64,000 nucleotides of DNA from Artemia franciscana (Eukaryota; Arthropoda; Branchiopoda; Anostraca; Artemiidae): positions 50,104,068 to 50,168,067 of the forward strand of contig NC_088866.1 in assembly GCF_032884065.1 (NCBI RefSeq), read 5' to 3'. The translations under genes and the position numbers were made by a program. Under the pieces are notes generated by a model that ran no database searches, was not told the origin of the DNA, and saw nothing but the letters and a program-made list of their open reading frames with translations. This document shows positions 1-11,866 of this stretch, piece after piece. How positions within the stretch are numbered: the stretch's first letter is position 1; each line of letters starts with the position of its first letter.

Positions 1-28
1 TCGTGCATTGCGTTAATCTTTGAGAATA

Positions 29-1063
29 TTAAATAAAATAAAACATTCTTTTAACTGCAAGTAAGGAGCGACACTAAAACTTAAAACTAACAAAAATTAT
101 TCCGTATATGAAGGGGTTGTCCCCTCCGCAACGCCTCACTCTTTACGCTAATGCTTGACTATTTGTTACAACTCTATTTTTTTTAACATTAAAAAACTTT
201 AGCGTGAAGAGCGAGGCGTTGCGGAGGGGACAACCCCATTATATACGGAATAATTTCTGCTCGTTTTAAGTTTTAGTGTCACTCCTTACTTGCAGTTAAA
301 AAAAAAACTTTTTTTCATTTAATTTCTGAATATTTTTGAATTAATACAAGTTTTGATTTTGGCTCACCGCACATAAATAATTAAAACAAAATTTGCATAT
401 TAATTTTTTATCTGCTAAATGGCTTTCTCATAGTTTTGATCAGAAGATTTAGATACAAAAAGGGGGTGGGGAGAGGAGGCCTAGTTGTCCTCCAGTTTTT
501 GGCTACTTCAAAAAAACAACTAGAACTTTTTATTTTTTTACGAAAGTTTTTTTTTAGTAATAAATATGCTTAACTTAAGAATTAACTTCCATTGCGAACT
601 TCTATATTTGTATATTTATATTACGTATATGAGGGGGTTCGGCCCCTAGTCGATACCTCGCTGTTTACGCTAAAGCTTGAATTTTGTCGCAATTCCTCAA
701 GAATGACCTCTGAATTCCAAAGGCCGTAGAATAAATAGTTGAAATTACTGAAAATACTTTAACGTGAACAGCGAAGTATTGTGGAGGAGATGATCCCCCT
801 GATTTACTTAGTAATTTCTGTTCTTTTTAGGTTTTAATGCTACCCCTTACTTCCGGCTGAATTTTTTTTATTTATTTTTTCATTGTTTTTCTTAAATAAT
901 GCTAGAAAATCCTGCAGCCCCTTCATGGAAGTTCTTTTCCTTCATGATGAATTCCTCCATGAAAAGATCCTCCCACGTAACCCAACCCACCTTCAATACG
1001 AGAAAGTCCCCTGAAACGTCTGTACACTTCCCAATAAAAATACCCCAATTTTCACGTTTTCCA
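29..1063 (-). repeat. Foldback repeat family, copy 1 (reverse, truncated)
   Basis: Reverse-oriented copy of the dominant repeat. It starts A|TTAAATAAA at 28/29, then a long foldback whose arms (about 50-165 and 190-302) both carry the words AAGTAAGGAGCGAC and TTTACGCTAA or their complements. The second internal hairpin and the segment with GGAAGTTC and CCATGA words follow, up to about 1063. The TC-end half is missing; the copy runs straight into a different tandem array. Confidence 0.8.
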
Positions 1064-2290
1064 AGAATTCCGATTTCCCCCTCCAACTCCCCCCAATGTC
1101 ACAGGATCTGGTCAAAACTTAAAATTAGACCTTTAAAGCACAAGATCCTTCTAAATATCAAATTTCATGAAGATCTGGTCACCCTTTCGTAAGTTACAGA
1201 TACCTCATTTTTCCCAATTCCCCCCTCCAACTCCACCAAAGAGAGCACATCCGGTCCAGTTATGTCAGTCACGTATCTTAGACAAGCTTTTATTCTTCCC
1301 ATCCAGTTTCATCCTGATCTCTCTGCCTTAAGTATTTTCTAAGATTCCCCCCCCAACTACCCCCCAACGGCACTGGATCCGGTTGAGATTTAAAATAAGA
1401 GATCTGAGTTACGAGGTCCTACTAAATATGAAGTTTAATGAAGATTCAATCACTCCTTCGTAAGTTAAAAATACGTCATTTTCCTGATTTTTCAGTATTA
1501 ACCCCCCCCCCACAATAGAGCGGATCCGTTCCAATCATGTAAATCACGTATCTAAGACTTCTGCTTATTTATCCCACCAAGTTTCATCCCGATCCCTCCA
1601 ATCTAAGTATTTTCCATGATTTTAGGTTCCCCCACCCCAAACTCCCCCAATGTCACCAGATCTAGTCGGGATTTAAAATAAGAGCTTTGAGGCACGATAT
1701 CCTTCTAAATATCAAATTTCATTGAGATCAGATCACCCGTTCGTAAGTTAAAAATACCTCATTTTTTCTAATTTTTCATAATTAACCCCCCTCCCCAACT
1801 ACCCCGAAGAGAGCGGATCCTTTCCGGTTATGTCAACCATGCATCTTTTTTGCTTATTTTTCCCACCAAGTTTCAACCCGATCCCCCCACTCTAAGTGTT
1901 TTCCAAGATTTTAGGGTTTCCCCTCCCCCAAATGTCACCAGATCCGGTCGAAATTTAAAATAAGAGCTCTGAGACACGATATCCTTCCAAACATCAAATT
2001 TCAGAAAGATCTGATCAACCGTTCGTAAGTTAAAAATACTTCAGTTTTTCTATTTTTTTTTCGAGTTAACGGATCCCCCCCCCCAGATGGTCAAATCGGG
2101 AAAAATACTATTTCTAATTTAATACGGTCCGGTCCCTGATATGCCTGCCAAATTTCATCCTCCTAGCTTACCTGGAAGTGCCTAAAGTAGCAGAACCGGG
2201 ACCGACAGACCGACAGACAGACCAACAGAATTTTCGATTGCTATATGTCACTTGGTTAATACTAAGTGCCATAAAAATGGCTCAATTTAA
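1064..2290. repeat. Four-unit ~280-bp tandem repeat with hairpin tail
   Basis: Four diverged units start near 1090, 1362, 1651 and 1925 (spacing 272-289 bp). Each has a C-rich word followed by AATGTCACCAGATC-type sequence, then ATCAAATTTCA and CGTAAGTTAAAAATAC. After the last unit come GACCGACAGAC-type short repeats (about 2198-2225) and a small hairpin CACTTGG..CTAAGTG (2250-2270). No open frame of interest. Nothing recognisable between 2291 and 2519. Confidence 0.75.
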
Positions 2291-2514
2291 AATTAGAGGC
2301 ACAAAGTGGAACTAGGTATCAAACTATTGGTATATAAGATGTTAAAAAGCAATCCGTGCCATTAGCCGGGGTATAAGAAACAAGGTACAAACTATAAAAC
2401 TAAGCAGGCACAAATTTATTAAGGAACATTGTTAAGGCTACATTTTTGTCTTAAACAATAAAGCCGCAAGTTGTTTTGCTATTTTATTTTAATTATTTAT
2501 ATTTATTATAGCTA

Positions 2515-2627
<113 letters not shown>

Positions 2628-2654
2628 ACAGTTTCTGTCTTTCTGTCCGTATGT

Positions 2655-3370
2655 TACACTATCTTCTATAAAAAAAAGGAAAAAACTGATAAATAAAGAA
2701 GAAAAAGAATACTAAAAAAAGAAAAAAACTAAAATAAAAACTAAAAAAGGTAAAAAACTAAAAAAAATAAAGCAAAAAAAAAGAAAAAAAACTAAAAAAA
2801 TAAAAGAGCTAAAAAACTAGAAAAAAGAAAAAACTAAAAAAGAAAAAGAAATAAAAAAAGAGAAAAAACTAAAAAAAGAAAAAACTACAAAAATAAAAAA
2901 GAAAAAACTAAAAGAAAAAACTAAAAAACAAAAATCACTAAAAAAAAATAAAAAAATAAAAAATTAAAAATTAAAAAAAAAATAAAAAAAAATAAAAAAC
3001 TAAAAAAGAGAAAAAACTAAAAATGGAAAAACTAAAAAAAAGAAAAAACTAAAAAAAAGAAAAAACTAAAAAAGAAAAAAATAAATTAGAAAACCCTAAG
3101 AAAGAAAAAACTAGAAAAAATAAAAACTAAGAAAAAAGAAAAAAGAAAAAAGAAAAAAAATAAAAAAATGAAAAAGGAAACTAAAGAAAAAGAAAAAAAG
3201 GAAAAAAAGAAAAAACTAAAAAAAGAAAAAAAGAAAAAAGAAAAAAAGCTAAAAAAGGAAAAAAAATTAAAAAACTAAAAAATGAAAAAAAAATTGAAAG
3301 AAAGGAAAAAATAAAAAGGAAAAAAAGAAAAAAATTAGCTCAATGGCAATCATTTAAAAAAAAACTAAAA
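2655..3370. repeat. Purine-rich low-complexity tract
   Basis: About 700 bp almost wholly A and G on the + strand, built from drifting copies of a short word like CTAAAAAAAGAAAAA. T and C occur mainly in the CT of that word. It reads as an expanded and decayed simple repeat. No gene seen here or in 3371-3699. Confidence 0.9.
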
Positions 3371-3709
3371 AAAGAGGTTCAGTTATTTTTCACTTTCTCT
3401 ACCACTATCTTAATCAAGCATTCAATAATACTTTTTTTTTAATAAGTATTCAAAATAAATTAAGGCTCTTTTTAAATGTTATTAAATTGCTTAAAATGTA
3501 AAAAACTGGTAATTGCACAAATATTTCAATATATTTTGGCAATGGAATAAAACAATTCGAAAACCTTAAAAAAGAAAACCAAAAGTTAGAAGTTTAGTAG
3601 AAATTGTTGAAGGTTAGAATACTTGCTGCACAAAGAAAATTTGTCAAAGTGTCAATTAAGGTCAAAAAGAAATTATCCTAATATTTTACCAAAAATTAAA
3701 CACCAGGAC

Positions 3710-4125
3710 GAAACACTGGAGCAGCGCAAAACCAGGCTTACGGCTCAAAGAGAAAGGGCCTGATTAGGAATGTCCAATTTACTTCAACGAAGACGTGTTG
3801 AGGAACCACGAGAGCCACACAAAACCGACAGAGAAAGTAAAAAATAAGGGGTGTCAAGAAACTACCAGAGCAACGAGAAACCAGACTCCATGCTGAAACA
3901 GAAAGTAAAAAAAAGAAGGTGTCGAGGAACTACCAGAGCAACGCGAAACCAGGCTTGCGGCTGATAGATATAGTAAAAACCGAAGGTATGTCGAGGAGCA
4001 ACGAGAGCGACGCGAAACCAAACTTGATGCTGAAAGAGAACGTAAAAAAGAAGATGTGTCGAGGAACTAGCAGAGCAACGCGAAACTAGGCTTGCGGCTG
4101 ACAGAAATAGTAAAAAAAAGGCGTG
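3710..4125 (+). pseudogene. Helitron N-terminal charged repeats (broken)
   Basis: About six diverged units of roughly 70 bp start near 3710, 3802, 3855, 3921, 3992 and 4059. The first reads ETLEQRKTRLTAQRERA then a stop; later ones keep the pattern E-x-x-E-Q-R-x-x-R-L. Arthropod Helitron proteins are known to start with such Arg/Glu-rich repeats ahead of the Cys motif. Here stops and frameshifts interrupt them. Confidence 0.65.
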
Positions 4126-4232
4126 TAAAAAAAGTAAAATTTATTGCAAAACAATGTGTACATAATCGACTGGTATTCAAGTACTGCCCTTCCGATGATT
4201 ATAGCTTCAGTCAAGATTTTTAAATCGGGACT

Positions 4233-4894
4233 ATGTCTGAAATTTGTCCTTATTGCAAGGTTTTGAAATTTAATGATGAAACAATGGGAATGTGTTGCAC
4301 TTCAGGAAAAGTTAAGCTTCCTCAACTCGCTGCACCACCAGAGCCATTGAAAACTTTGCTTACTGGGTATAGGTCTGAATCGAAGCGTTTTTTTATCAAA
4401 CATCAGGGAATATAACATGTTTCCAAATGACGTCGTTTGGGGCCCAAATCGAAGATCAAGGTCATTTTATGCCTACTTTCAAAGTAAAAGGGCAAATTTA
4501 TCATAGAGCAGGTTACCTTCTGCCATTTTCAGGTAAGCATCACAATTTTTTACAATCGTACTTCATCAGTGATACTAATGCTGAATTGAACGCACGTTGC
4601 GAGATTTCTCCCGACGTTGAAAGGACTATCGTTTCCCAGTTGCAACATCTTTTCCACGAAAATAATAATTTAGTGCGTCTGTTCAAAACAGCAATCAATT
4701 TAATGCCTACTGATACGCATAAAATTGTTATTTACCCTGACAAAAAGCCTACTGGTGAACATGTGCGGAGATGCAATGCTCCAACTATTAACGAACTGGA
4801 AATCGTTATGTTCGGTGATCAGTTTTTACCTCGAGATATTATTCTTCAAAGGCGAAATGCTCGGGTGACAAGAATTTCTGAAACTTATCGATGA
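4233..4894 (+). pseudogene. Helitron N-terminal domain fragment
   Basis: Two consecutive open stretches (4233-4415 and 4427-4894) belong to one protein split by a stop or frameshift. The first has the motif C-P-Y-C...M-C-C-x-x-G-K-V followed by P-x-x-L-x-x-L-x-x-G, which in Helitron proteins opens the conserved region. The second has FGAQIEDQG...PTFKVKGQIYHR-type sequence and R-x-Y-N-x-P-T-like spacing (RRCNAPTINELE), the helitron-like N domain. It ends at a stop near 4895, after which the reading continues in other frames. Confidence 0.8.
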
Positions 4895-5019
4895 TACGAT
4901 GCCCTACAATATCCTATGATTGAGCCGACGGCTATCACTTTAACATTAAATTGATAAATCCAGCCACTAACAAAGAAATGGATAAGAAATGCAGCGCAAT
5001 GAACTATTATACCTATAGA

Positions 5020-6170
5020 CTAATGATTGTCAGGATGAAGAGAATTATATTTTAAAATGCCGTCAATTGTTTCATCAATACATCTTTGGTATGTATGAAA
5101 AGATTAAATCAGAACGTTTGCTATTCATCCGTCTGAATCAGACCAAGCTCCGCTCTGAACAATACATTAATTTGCGAGATGCAGTTGTAAATGACGGTAA
5201 TACCACCACTAACATTGGAAGAGTAACGATTTAACTTCATCATATGCTGGGAGTCTGCGTCATATGCATCAGTATGCTCAAGATGCAATTGCGTATACTC
5301 GTCTCTATGGTCGTCCAGATTTATTCATTACATTTAAATGTAATCCATCTTGGGACAAGATACAGCAACTTTTACCTCCTGGATAATCGCCAGCTCACAG
5401 ACATGACATTACGGCCCCTGTCTTCCGGCAAAAGTTGAAATCACTGATAAATTTCATAGTAAAACCTAAAGTGTTTGGGCCAGTGCGATTCTGGTTGTAT
5501 TCAGTGGAATGGCAAAAACGAGGATTGCCACACGCACATATACTAATATGGTTATTTGATAAAACTTTCTTCTAACGAAATTGACCATGTGATTTCCGCT
5601 GAAATACCTGATTAAGATGTCGATAGGGGCTTACATTACATTGTTGTAAAAAATATGACACATGGACCTTGCGGTGAACTGAATCAAAATTCGCCACGCA
5701 TTGACAGAGGAAGGTACACAAAGCAATATCCTCGACTTTTAGTACCTAACACAATTACCGGCAATGATGGATACCCTTTATTTAGAAGAAGTTCTACCAA
5801 ATATGGAGGAAAATCAGCCATCATAGAGTCGCGTAACCGTTATATCAAAGTAGATAACCAGTGGGTAGTGGGTCGTTCCATATTCACCTCTATTATTGAA
5901 AACATACAATGCGCACATAAACGTGGAATGTTGTAATTCCGTAAAGGTAATCAAATACATATATAAATATGTCAACAAAGGAAACGACATGGCAATTTTT
6001 GGCTTGCAGTCCGAAATCTGTGATATCGATGAAGTCGTACAATATCAGGCTGGGAGATACATAAGCAGTAATGAAGCTATGTGGCGAATTCTTTCATTTT
6101 CGATACAAGAACGAAGCCTAGCTGTTGTTCACTGCGCGGTACATTTACGGAATGGTCAAGGTGTTTATTT
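5020..6170 (+). pseudogene. Helitron HUH replication initiator (Rep) region, broken
   Basis: In shifting frames one reads FITFKCNPSWDKIQQLL (about 5325-5375), then a stretch ending EWQKRGLPHAHIL with the HUH pair H-A-H at 5531-5539. Next comes HGPCGELN...NGYP-like sequence (5655-5936) and YIYKYVNKGND (about 5960), where the YxxK-type catalytic tyrosine motif lies. HUH and Tyr motifs nick and join single strands in rolling-circle transposition. They lie in three different frames here, so the protein is dead. Confidence 0.8.
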
Positions 6171-6244
6171 TGCAAAAAAAACTGCTATATTCTGAAGTGC
6201 CTTCGTATTACACGCGAAATACTAATAAGAAATCATTTGAACAT

Positions 6245-6790
6245 CGAAAACGGGATGAGTCAGTCGACGGCCAAACTAGCATATTCAAAGAAACCACGAT
6301 AGGAAGACTTTACATCATTCACCCTAATCAAGATGAATGCTTCTTTCTCTGCCTTCTTTTGGTTAATGTACCCGGCCCAACGTCTTTTGAGCATTTGCCA
6401 TCTGTAAACGGGACTGTAAATGACACTTACCGTAGCGCATGTCAAGCTCTGAATTTATTAGAAAACGACCAACACTGAGATAACTGCATCAATGACGCGT
6501 GCGAAACGTCAACTCCAAGTAAAATTCGTGCATTGTTTGCTATCACATTAACAACTTGCTCTTTTTCATCTCCTACACAGTTATGGGAGAAATACAAAGC
6601 ACAAATGGCTGAGGATATACTCTACCGAATACGGTTAGAGAGGTCAGATATGACCTTGGATTTTACAACAAGAATTTTTAACTTCACTTTATTTATGATT
6701 AAAGATTTGTGCTTATCCATCGCAAACAAACTTCTCAAGCATTTGGAATGTCTTCACCTAATCGTACTGCTGCTATTTCTAAATGTGTAG
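6245..6790 (+). pseudogene. Helitron Rep-helicase linker fragment
   Basis: Reads TTIGRLYIIHPNQDECFF, then VNVPGPTSFEHL and YRSACQALNLLENDQH and, after a stop at about 6476, PTQLWEKYKAQMAEDI. These are recognisable blocks between Rep and helicase in Helitron proteins. The region is split between frames; the last 150 bases decay into unrelated sequence. Confidence 0.7.
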
Positions 6791-6861
6791 AATTGGATTG
6801 TGAACAAAGTTAGAACAAGATTGATTTATCGACGTATATATAAACAAATATTTCCAAGTTA

Positions 6862-7464
6862 ATGTCTGACAAAAAAGGCATTTATTATCAAACAATGCGT
6901 TGCGTCGATAACCAAGTTGGAGAAATCTTCTTCTTGGATGCACCAGGAGGTACTGGTAAAACGTTTCTAATTAGATTGATACTGGTATCAACTCAATCCA
7001 AAAATTACACTGCGTTGGCCCTTGCCTCGTCCGGAATAGCCGCAACGTTGCTGCTTGGTGGGAGAACTGCTCATTCCGCCTTGAAATTGCCTCTGAATAT
7101 GCAACCTACAGAAACTCCCACGTGCAACATTTCCAAATCATCTGGGATGGGTAAAGCATTGCAGCAATGCAAACTTATTGTTTGGGACAAGTGCACAATG
7201 GCACACAAAAAATCGCTCGAGGCACTTGACCGATCATTGCAAGATTTGCGAGGAAATTCCAAACCGTTTGGCAGCACATTAATATTGCTTGCAGGAGATT
7301 TCAGGCAAACATTACCTGTTATTCCTAGATCGACACCTGCAGACAAAATGAATGCTGGCCTTAAAAATTCTAATTTATGGGTACACGTAAAGGCATTTAG
7401 GGTTTCCACCACACGTGCTACAACTACGAATAGGCGTACCAATAATATTGTTGCGAAATATTAA
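6862..7464 (+). pseudogene. Helitron PIF1-like helicase fragment
   Basis: An open stretch of 200 codons. Residues 27-35 are the Walker A motif APGGTGKTF (6940-6966). ASSGIAATLL and GGRTAHSA follow as in PIF1 helicases. The Walker B region reads IVWDKCTMAHK: the glutamate usual after the aspartate (WDE) is lysine, which would abolish ATP hydrolysis. Motif III is GDFRQTLPVIPR near residues 150-162. The frame ends after a run of Thr/Arg and the rest of the helicase is found further on in other frames. Confidence 0.85.
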
Positions 7465-7602
7465 CCCACCAAAGCTTTGCAACGGCACGCGACTTGCCAT
7501 TAAAAAAAAAAAAAACAATGGAAAACGTAATAGAGGCAACAATCTTGATAGGGCCTTCCGACGGTGAGGCTGTTCTTATTCCTCGCATTCCCATGATTCC
7601 AG

Positions 7603-7828
7603 TTTAAAAGATTGCAATTCCCAATTCGATTAGCATTTGCAATCACCATCAACAAAGCTCAAGGGCAATCCTAGAAAAAATGTGGTATAGGTCCTAATAC
7701 GGATTGTTTTTCCCATGGACAATCATATGTTGCATGCTCAAAAGTCGGTAAACTGGACAATCTATGTATATGCACAGACAATAGAACAGCGAAGAATGTT
7801 GTATATCAACAAGTTTTACGCAGTTAAA
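7603..7828 (+). pseudogene. Helitron helicase C-terminal tail
   Basis: Reads KRLQFPIRLAFAITINKAQGQS then a stop (motif VI region of PIF1/RecD-type helicases), followed after a frame change by CFSHGQSYVACSKVGKLDNL and ending NVVYQQVLRS with a stop at 7826-7828. This is the usual end of a Helitron protein and fixes the 3' limit of coding in this copy. Confidence 0.75.
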
Positions 7829-7894
7829 AATTAGCGCGTATCCGTTGTATATACGTAAATAACTTTGTATATACATATGAGAATCCATATATAG

Positions 7895-7919
7895 AAGCCT
7901 GCCGCGTGCCACTAGCTAG
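7895..7919 (+). other. Probable Helitron 3' terminus
   Basis: GCCGCGTGCCACTAGCTAGT spans 7901-7920. Helitrons end in CTRR and insert before a T; either CTAG at 7912-7915 or CTAG at 7916-7919 followed by T at 7920 fits. I did not find a convincing 3' hairpin upstream, so the exact end is uncertain. It lies 186 bp before the receptor exon at 8106. Confidence 0.45.
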
Positions 7920-8105
7920 TACAATACAATTATATATCGTTTAATTTGATATTATATATTTTGTATATTAATTTTGTATTATACTATAATACAAAAGATA
8001 GATTAACATTGTATTATGCTATATATAGCTTATATTATACATATTATATGTATAACTATTTTTTAACTATTTTAACTATTCAATTTTTTTATTTTATTCT
8101 TTAAG

Positions 8106-8273
8106 TCGTACAACATGTTTTTGGTGTTGATCTGCACAATATACGCTGTGAAGACAAGGAAGATTCCCGAGAATTTTAATGAGTCCAAATTCATTGGCTT
8201 CACAATGTATACAACCTGCATCATATGGCTCGCGTTCATTCCTCTCTATTTTGGAACCGGTGATGCCTTTCAA
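8106..8273 (+). CDS. mGluR: mGluR exon: TM5 end, third intracellular loop, TM6
   Basis: A class C GPCR exon of 56 codons. It begins after TTATTCTTTAAG and ends CAA|GTAAGA. The peptide starts [19 protein letters not shown] (end of TM5) and continues with [13 protein letters not shown], the nearly invariant third intracellular loop through which these receptors couple to G proteins, then [19 protein letters not shown] (TM6), ending GDAFQ. This matches the group II receptors of vertebrates and insect mGluRA almost residue for residue. The receptor senses synaptic glutamate at the plasma membrane and signals through Gi/o in the known group II members. The next exon starts in phase 0 at exactly the right residue. 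Confidence 0.93.
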
Positions 8274-8519
8274 GTAAGACTTCTTGCTTTGTCTTTTTCC
8301 TCAGTGATTTTTCCTCAAGTAAGACACTATTTGCTGTGTTTGTACTACTCCACTTCAACCTACTGCTAACCAGTATGACTCGTCTCTTATCAGTAATTCC
8401 AGTCATACGTCTGTGCCCTCCTGACTGACTTCTTATGTGTTGACTTAGTTAATACACTGCGTAACCCTTTATCCCAGTTTAGCATCCTCGCAACCCTGCC
8501 TGAAGAGCTTGAGCTTGAT

Positions 8520-9719
8520 TGAAAAAAAGAAAAGTTTCTTCAACTGAAAGTAAGGTGCAACGTTAAAACAAATCGAACGGAAATTATTACATATATCAAG
8601 GGTATTGCCTCCTCCTCAATACCACGCTCTTTACGCTAAAGTTTCTTAGCACTTTTAAAAAAGCTTCTTATTGTTCTAATTAAACGACCCTTGTGTTACA
8701 GGAGTAATTCTTACATAATTGGGACAAAATTCAAACTTTAGTGTAAAGAGCGAGGTGTTAAGGAGGAGACAACCCCTTTTATACCTGTAATAATTTGTTT
8801 TCGTTTTTAGTTTTTAATGTTGCTCCATATTTTCAGTTGAAGAAACTTGTCTTTTTTTTTTATTTCCGACCATTTTTTGAATAATGCCAGGAAATCTGGA
8901 TGGAACTAAATTAAAACTTTTTACCCTAAATTTTGACTCTTTCTCTCAACCCTACTTTTTAAAACAGTAAAACAAAACTTTAGCGTAAAGAGCAGAGCCT
9001 TGAGGAGGGAACAGCCCCTTTCATATACGTAGTAATTTCTGTTCGTTTTAAGTTTTAATGTAGCTCCTTACTTTCAGTTAAAAAAAACTTTTTTTTATTT
9101 TATTTCTGAAAGTTTTTGAATTAATGCATGTTTTGATTTTGGCTCTCTGCACATGAATAATTCAAACCGAATTTGCATATTATTTTTTTTGGGCTAAATC
9201 GCTTTCTCATAGTTTTGATCGGACGATTTTGAGAAAAAAGGAGCGCGGGAGGAAGCCTAGTTGCCATCCAATTTTTTGTTACTTAAAAAAGCAAATAGAA
9301 CTTTTAGTTTTAAGAGCGTTGTTATTAGTAAAACACATATACAACTTACGAATTAACTTACGTAACGAACTTCTATATTCGTATTTCTTTTACTACGTAT
9401 ATTCCCCCCCCCCCTCGTCAACACCTCAAAAACTTCTACAGCAGGGTTCTCTGATACGCTCAATCTGACTGTGTGATTTTCGTTAAGATTCCATGACTTT
9501 TAGAGGGCGTTTCCCCTTATTTTCTAAAATAAGACGAATTTTCTCAGGCTCGTAACTTTTGATCAGTAAGAGTAAACTTGATGAAACTTATATATTTAAA
9601 ATCAACAGTTCTCTTTTAAAATGCGATTCTTTTGATGTAACAATTGGTATCAAAATTCCATTTTTTTTAGGGTTCCAATTACTGCTCCTTACTACAGTTT
9701 GTTACCACGAACTGTTTAA
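8520..9719 (-). repeat. Foldback repeat family, copy 2 (reverse, rearranged)
   Basis: Begins with a diverged terminal hairpin (8540-8850), breaks off near 8895 after GCCAGGAAATCTGG, then resumes inside another hairpin arm at about 8925. It continues through the usual inner module and ends near 9719 with TTTGTTACCACGAACTGTTTAA. A deletion near 9400 removes the middle hairpin. It looks like two copies joined, or one copy inserted in another. Confidence 0.75.
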
Positions 9720-10119
9720 AAATTTCAGCTATATCTGCAACCAATAACCAGATGAGGCTTACATAATCCACATATATAATCGAATATATCGATACTTTAA
9801 AGAAAATAATCTTATAGCCATAATTTTGGAGAACAAATATTTATGTCAGTGAAATCATTTTCATATACATTAGTATTACAATTATGTTGTCATGCTTGTC
9901 AAACTTTATGTGGAAAAATTTAAGATTTCTTTATATTAAATTGTTTAAGGAGTAAAAATACTGGAAATCGCAAAAATATTTGCATATAAATGGAAAAGGG
10001 ATTACAATAATTCCAAAACCATAAGAAAGTAAACCAAAAGTTTGAATCTTAGTAGGAATTGATGTTAGAAATCAGACTTGCTGTAACAATCAGTATATTT
10101 TAATAGACCTTAGTATGAA
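9720..10119. other. AT-rich intron sequence, nothing recognised
   Basis: AT-rich receptor intron sequence between two repeat copies. No coding stretch or motif seen. Confidence 0.6.
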
Positions 10120-11866
10120 TTAAATAAAAAAAAAAATTTTTTTTTAGCTGAAAGTAAGGAGCGACATTAAAACTTAAAACGAACAAAAATTACTCCGTAT
10201 ATGAAATGAGTTGTCCCCTCCGCAATCCCTCGCTCTTTACGCTAAAGCTTTTAATTGTTTTAAAAAGTACAATTGTGGCAAAGAGTCAAACTTTAGCGTA
10301 AATAGCGAGGGATTGCGGAGGGGACAACTCATTTCATATACGGAGTAATTTTTGTTCGTTTTAAGTTTTAATGTCGCTCCTTACTTTCAGCTAAAAAAAA
10401 AATTAGTTTTTTTTTTATTTAATTTCTGAACGTTTTTGAATTAATGCATGTTTGGTTTTGGCTCTCCGCACATAAATTATTAAAATAAAATTTGTATATT
10501 AATTCTTTTTTTTTGGCTAAATGGCTTTCTCTTATTTTTGATCAGACTATTTTGAGAAATAAGGGGTGGAGAAGGAGGCCTAGTTGCCCTCCAATTTATT
10601 GGTTACTTAAAAAGGCAACTAGAACTGTTAATTTTTAACGAACGTTTTTATTAGTAAAAAATATACGTAACTTAAGAATTAACTTACGTAACAAACTTTC
10701 ATAACCTTATATTTTTATTATGTATACGAGGGGGTTTGTACCCTCGTTAATACCTCGCTCTTTACACTAAATCGTAAGTTATGTCCCAATTCTTTAAGAA
10801 TGACCCCTGAATCAGAAAGGCCGTAGAATGAATAGTTGAAATTACTAAAAATACTTTAGCATAAAGAGCAAGGTATTTATCTCCTCCTAAATACCTCGCT
10901 CTTTATGCTAAAGTATTTTTAGAACCCCTCATATGCGTAATAATCTCTGTTCGTTTTAAGTTTCAATGCTACTTCTTCCTTTCATTTGAAAAAACGTTTT
11001 CATGTTTACTTTTCATTGTTTTCTTATAGTAATGCTAGAGAATCCTGCGCCCTTGTCATTGAATTTTTCTTCCCCCATGACAGATTCCTCCAAGGAAAGA
11101 TCCTCCAACATAGCCCCCTCTCCTCAGCCCCACCCCCAAACAAAATAAAATCCCCCCTGAAAACGTCTGTACACTTCCCAATAACCATTAAACACTGGTC
11201 AAAGTTTGTAACTTGCAGCCCCTCCCCCAGGGATTGTGGGGGAGTAAGTCATCCCCAAAGACATAGTTATTATGGTTTTCGACTATGTTGAACAAAATTG
11301 CTATCTCAAAATTTTGATTCGTTGACTTTGGGAAAAAAATGAGCGTGGGAGGGGGCCTAGATGCCCTCCAATTTTTTTGGTCACTTAAAAAGGGCACTAG
11401 AACTTTTCATTTCTGTTAGAATGAGCCCTCTTGCGACATTCTAGGACCACTTGGTTGATACGATGACCCCTGGGAAAAAAAAAACAAAAAACAAACAAAC
11501 AAATAAACACGCACCCGTGATTTGTCTTCTGGCAAAAAATACAAAATTCCACATTTTTGTAGATAGGAGCTTGAAACTTCTACAGTAGGGTTCTCTGACA
11601 CGCTGAATCTGATGGTGTCATTTTCGTTAAGATCCTATGACTTTTATGGGGTGTTTCCCCCTATTTTCCTAAATAAGGCAAATTTTCTCAGGCTCGTAAC
11701 TTTTGATGGGTAAGACTAAACTTGATGAAACTTATATATTTAAAATCAGCATTAAAATGCGATTCTTTTGATGTAGTTATTGATATCAAAATTCAATTTT
11801 TTAGAGTTTTGGTCACTATTGAGCCGGGTCGCTCCTTTCTACAGTTCGTTACCACGAACTGTTTGA
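10120..11866 (-). repeat. Foldback repeat family, copy 3 (reverse, near full length)
   Basis: About 1.75 kb from A|TTAAATAAA at 10119/10120 to GTTACCACGAACTGTTTGA at 11866. The terminal foldback (about 10145-10395) has arms that are nearly perfect complements, including GTTGTCCCCTCCGCAATCCC and GGGATTGCGGAGGGGACAAC. A middle hairpin lies at about 10848-10920. The 20-nt palindrome lies at the right end. The expected flanking T is A in this copy. Confidence 0.9.

Larger units (their letters stand above)
3700..7919 (+). mobile_element. Decayed autonomous Helitron
   Basis: One element in one orientation, with the parts of a Helitron Rep-helicase in order: charged N-terminal repeats (3710-4125), the Cys motif and helitron-like N domain (4233-4895), the HUH replication initiator region (about 5020-6170), the linker (6245-6790), the PIF1-type helicase (6862-7464) and the C-terminal tail (7603-7828). 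At least five frame changes and several stops break it, so it cannot make protein. The 3' end probably lies at 7915 or 7919 (CTAG). The 5' end is not defined; it may lie in or beyond the purine tract. The element sits in a receptor intron. Confidence 0.88.

Noticed and set aside
10986..11397. Recurring open frames such as MPFLSDQKNWRA...PPPTLIFFPKS in several repeat copies
   Set aside because: They arise from the inner module of the foldback family in either direction, are broken in most copies, and show no selection for protein.
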